DNA of 8,942 nucleotides. Origin: Thermoplasmata archaeon (GTDB lineage Archaea > Thermoplasmatota > Thermoplasmata > Thermoplasmatales > Thermoplasmataceae). Positions 6,723-8,942 of the stretch are shown here, one piece after another. How positions within the stretch are numbered: the stretch's first letter is position 1; each line of letters opens with the position of its first letter. The notes under the pieces were generated by a model. It was not told where the DNA came from and did no database searches. It saw nothing but the letters and a program-made list of their open reading frames with translations. The translations under genes and the position numbers were made by a program. The stretch is taken from the NCBI GenBank assembly GCA_021793945.1, contig JAJYRT010000074.1, forward strand, positions 1 to 8,942, given 5' to 3'.

Positions 6723-6741
6723 AAGATTAATCTATAATTTA
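6723..6741 (+). promoter_or_regulatory. AT-rich promoter region of the nucleotidyltransferase gene
   Basis: The run from AAGATTAATC through CTATAATTTAA contains two overlapping TATA-like elements centred 20-31 bases before the ATG at 6756. A leaderless transcript starting at the ATG would fit. The presence of its own promoter indicates a unit separate from hutU despite the same orientation and the 60-base gap. Confidence 0.35.
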
Positions 6742-6755
6742 ACGATGGATACTCA

Positions 6756-7847
6756 ATGACTCTGAAAGCTGTTATAATGGCTGGAGGAAAGGGTACGAGA
6801 TTGCGACCTATAACCTACTCGATTCCAAAGCCGCTTGTTCCAATAGCCGGGAAACCTTGCATTGGGTTTGCTCTGGATTCCTATTTCAAGGCTGGAATCA
6901 GGGATGCAATCATAACTACGGGCTATAAATTTGAATCCCTGATTAACGGAGTGCTTGCTTTCAAGAATGAGAACCAGAACATCCTCTTTTCTGTTGAGAA
7001 GGAACCTGCGGGAACTGCAGGCAGCGTCAAACTGGTATCAAAGTTCATCGATGACACCTTTATAGTGGGAAGCGGCGATACGCTTTCCGATTTCAACATA
7101 GGAGAAATCATAAAGTTCCACCGGCAGAAGAAATCAAAACTGACCATAGTCCTTACCCGCGTTGACGACACATCTCAATTCGGCATAGTTGACCTGGAGG
7201 ATGGGATTGTTACAAGATTTCTGGAGAAGCCGTCACCTGACCAGTCATTTTCAAACCTGATAAACACAGGCATTTACGTTATGGAGCCGGAAATACTCGA
7301 TTCAATACCATCCGGCAGACCCTATGATTTTGCCAAGGACTTGTTCCCAAAACTGCTGAAGGAGGGATTGAGCATAACCGGCTACCCAGCTGAGGGGACC
7401 TGGCTCGATGCAGGCAGGCCGAAGGATATGATCCTCGCAAATCAGCTGATGACAGAAAAATACGGTACAAAGATAACCGGGAATGGCTTCACCGGGAAGG
7501 CCATAATAAAAACGCCTATTGAAACCGCAGATAACCTCAGGGTTGATGGCCCAATTTACATAGGAGAAAATGTATCCATTGGAAAGAACGTTACCATAAG
7601 GGGTTCAGCCATATACAACAGCGTCAGTATTGGAGATAACGTAACAATAGAGGATTCCATAATGATGGACAATACAAGGGTACAGAACGGAAGCAGAATT
7701 GAGAAATCGGTAATAATGAAGTATACTGCAATAGGAGAGGAATGCGAGATCAGCGAAAGTGTGCTTTCTCCAAAGCTCAACCTTCAGAGCAAGTCCAGAA
7801 TTTATAACGTGTCTCTTTCGTCGGAAATACTTGACGATGAAGTCTGA
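6756..7847 (+). CDS. Sugar-1-phosphate nucleotidyltransferase with left-handed beta-helix tail (GDP-mannose pyrophosphorylase-like)
   Basis: Transfers a nucleoside monophosphate from an NTP to a sugar-1-phosphate, supplying nucleotide sugars for glycan, glycolipid or glycoprotein synthesis. The N-terminal Rossmann-like domain (about 1-235) shows MAGGKGTRLRPITYSIPKPL (8-27) for nucleotide and pyrophosphate binding, PIAGKP (29-34), EKEPAGTAGSV (81-91), the metal-site GSGDTLSD (105-112), FLEKP (155-159) and GTWLDAGRPKD (214-224). Residues from about 264 to 336 are hexapeptide-type repeats such as IGENVSIGKNVT and IGDNVTIEDSIM, indicating a left-handed beta-helix. At 363 residues the length and architecture resemble mannose-1-phosphate guanylyltransferase (GMPPB type), but glucose-1-phosphate thymidylyl- or uridylyltransferase cannot be excluded; a bifunctional acetyltransferase usually has a longer tail. 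It follows hutU by 60 bases with its own AT-rich promoter. The start fits the family exactly. Confidence 0.88.
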   Translation: MTLKAVIMAGGKGTRLRPITYSIPKPLVPIAGKPCIGFALDSYFKAGIRDAIITTGYKFESLINGVLAFKNENQNILFSVEKEPAGTAGSVKLVSKFIDDTFIVGSGDTLSDFNIGEIIKFHRQKKSKLTIVLTRVDDTSQFGIVDLEDGIVTRFLEKPSPDQSFSNLINTGIYVMEPEILDSIPSGRPYDFAKDLFPKLLKEGLSITGYPAEGTWLDAGRPKDMILANQLMTEKYGTKITGNGFTGKAIIKTPIETADNLRVDGPIYIGENVSIGKNVTIRGSAIYNSVSIGDNVTIEDSIMMDNTRVQNGSRIEKSVIMKYTAIGEECEISESVLSPKLNLQSKSRIYNVSLSSEILDDEV

Positions 7848-7900
7848 TGGTAAATTAATAGAAAGTTTCGCATAAAATTTGAATTTCTACCATATCAGAT

Positions 7901-8788
7901 TCAGAGGAAACCTGCCTTCTGAAGTATGAGAAGATCCTCTGTAGTCAACTGTTCGCCATTCTTGAATTTCTCGAACAGCGTTGTTGCTGTTTTCTGCAGC
8001 TCCCCCTCTTTCTCTTTCTTCTTGGTAGTCTTTGTCTTTGTCCGGATGCTCGATATCACCTTCTCCATGTCACGAAGGTCGTTCCTGGCCTGGATAAATG
8101 CCTCATGCCTCCTTTCTGATTCCTGGCTCAGTTTGATGAACTGCTCATGGTATTCATCAGCCTTCTTCCTCACTTCATCAAGCTCCTGGAGCTGTGAATT
8201 GATGGATTCACTGATTTCTGTTATCTGATTGGATATTCCTTCTATATCCTTTTTCAGGGCTTCTCCCAGGTCTTTCTCTTTCTTTATCTGATCATTGATT
8301 TCCCGGATCTTGTCGTTTCCTTCAAGCTCTACATCCCGCTGCTTCTTCATCTTCTTGATTTCGTTAGTAAGTTTCTTGATCTCTGAAACTATCTTCAGCT
8401 CCTCAGTCTTGTTGAGTTCAGTTGTTTGCTGTCTTATTTCCAGTCTCTGCAACTCTTTTTCCCTCATCCTGAGATCCTTGGGGTCAACGCCCTGAATATT
8501 TGACGTGTCCCTTATTCTACGGTATTCCTTTCTTAATTCCGAGAGCTTGGCATAGTGATCTTCCTTTTCTGCCCTCATTTTCTGGACCTTGTCAATAAGT
8601 TCGTTTTTATCAGCGATTTTCTTTTTGACTTCCTCCCTCATTTCGCGTACTTTTGCATTAAGAATGTCTCTTTGCTCTGCAAAATGATGGCTATCATCCG
8701 AAGCTTCGTCACGCTTTCGGATTTCCTCGTCGACAATTTTTCGAACAACATCCCGTTTCTGCTCTATTTCTTGAAGGAGATCAGTCAT
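7901..8788 (-). CDS. Archaeal coiled-coil protein of unknown function (COG1340-like)
   Basis: The 295-residue protein is almost entirely heptad-rich, highly charged helix (about residues 1-250, mainly Lys, Glu, Arg and Asp), with probable breaks near NIQGVDPKD (97-105) and VELEGNDK (153-160). A very basic segment KTKTTKKKEKE (252-262) follows, and a short globular-looking tail from about 265 ends ATTLFEKFKNGEQLTTEDLL plus ILQKAGFL. This layout, with the conserved FxxGxxLTTEDLLxLQ-type tail, matches, from memory, the widely conserved archaeal coiled-coil family COG1340, whose function is not established; members are sometimes misannotated as phosphoserine phosphatases. There is no signal peptide or membrane segment, so it is presumably cytoplasmic. 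It may act as a structural or scaffolding dimer (inference). The gene is a single unit convergent with the nucleotidyltransferase; a TATA-like box lies about 47 bases upstream. Confidence 0.8.
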   Translation of the reverse strand: MTDLLQEIEQKRDVVRKIVDEEIRKRDEASDDSHHFAEQRDILNAKVREMREEVKKKIADKNELIDKVQKMRAEKEDHYAKLSELRKEYRRIRDTSNIQGVDPKDLRMREKELQRLEIRQQTTELNKTEELKIVSEIKKLTNEIKKMKKQRDVELEGNDKIREINDQIKKEKDLGEALKKDIEGISNQITEISESINSQLQELDEVRKKADEYHEQFIKLSQESERRHEAFIQARNDLRDMEKVISSIRTKTKTTKKKEKEGELQKTATTLFEKFKNGEQLTTEDLLILQKAGFL

Positions 8789-8828
8789 GTTTACACATCG
8801 AATTAAAATTTTACCTTAATCTTGCTAC

Positions 8829-8842
8829 ACGATATATAATTT
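8829..8842 (-). promoter_or_regulatory. TATA-like box for the coiled-coil protein gene
   Basis: On the minus strand this reads AAAATTATATATCG, centred about 47 bases upstream of the ATG and predicting a start near 8810 with a leader of about 20 bases. A nearer AT-rich run (minus strand TAAAATTTTAATTCG, 8799-8813) is centred only about 18 bases away, rather close for a leaderless start. No Shine-Dalgarno sequence precedes the ATG. Confidence 0.35.
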
Positions 8843-8942
8843 TCTACAAACAATGTGCTGATACGTGCACACTTTCCCAAGATATAGCCACTGCATACCT
8901 TGGTTGCCACCATACAGGGTTCGATAACTTCCGAGAAAAACC
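8843..8942. other. Right-edge stretch with no supported gene
   Basis: All three minus-strand frames entering from the window edge stay open for 32-44 codons before stopping, and one plus-strand frame (from 8845) is open to the edge with protein-like composition. None has a recognisable motif, a clear start codon or a Shine-Dalgarno sequence. The 3' end of a neighbouring gene on the minus strand is possible but cannot be told from chance. Confidence 0.3.

Noticed and set aside
7926..8806. Plus-strand open frames rich in Ser, Phe and Leu opposite the coiled-coil gene, resembling small membrane proteins
   Set aside because: Such composition is the expected complement of Lys/Glu-rich coiled-coil codons; no start signals were seen.
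8908..8942. GGGTTCGAT resembling a tRNA T-loop near the right edge
   Set aside because: The flanking bases do not form the 5-bp T-stem, and no D-arm, anticodon arm or acceptor stem can be drawn upstream.
8845..8942. Plus-strand open frame running to the window edge
   Set aside because: No ATG, GTG or TTG in frame, no Shine-Dalgarno sequence and no recognisable motif; kept only as unassigned sequence.

Overview
The window reads as chromosome of a Thermoplasmatales-like archaeon (order-level guess, moderate confidence). Supporting signs: AGG/AGA-dominated arginine codons; an E. coli-like NADP isocitrate dehydrogenase of the kind found in Thermoplasma relatives; an archaea-specific COG1340-type coiled-coil protein; AT-rich TATA-like boxes 20-40 bases before start codons with almost no Shine-Dalgarno sequences (mostly leaderless genes); and single-gene transcription units that alternate strand.

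Layout, left to right. Bases 1-32 look like the right end of an IS200/IS605-family element, with the last codons of tnpB running into a GC-rich hairpin. An unusual aldehyde dehydrogenase homologue (53-1369, +) starts just beyond it. It converges on icd (1423-2649, -). A 183-base divergent promoter region separates icd from purA (2833 or 2845 to 4128, +); it contains a possible leader ORF with a perfect Shine-Dalgarno sequence. purA converges on an exonuclease III/AP endonuclease gene (4131-4886, -) with only 2 bases between the stop codons. A 153-base divergent region follows, then hutU (5040-6695, +), whose stop codon lies inside an 11-bp perfect inverted repeat. Next comes a sugar-1-phosphate nucleotidyltransferase with a left-handed beta-helix tail (6756-7847, +). 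Finally there is a convergent coiled-coil protein gene (7901-8788, -) and 154 bases of non-coding or unassigned sequence.

The genes do not form one pathway. They are mostly housekeeping: TCA cycle, AMP synthesis, DNA repair, histidine breakdown and nucleotide-sugar supply. No large new system is visible. The points most worth a second look are (i) the aldehyde dehydrogenase homologue that has lost the general-base glutamate and other cofactor residues and sits against an IS605/TnpB end whose guide segment would cover its start region; (ii) two overlapping inverted repeats, pseudoknot-like in order, at the hutU stop codon; (iii) the purA leader ORF; and (iv) palindromes beside the hutU and icd/purA promoters.
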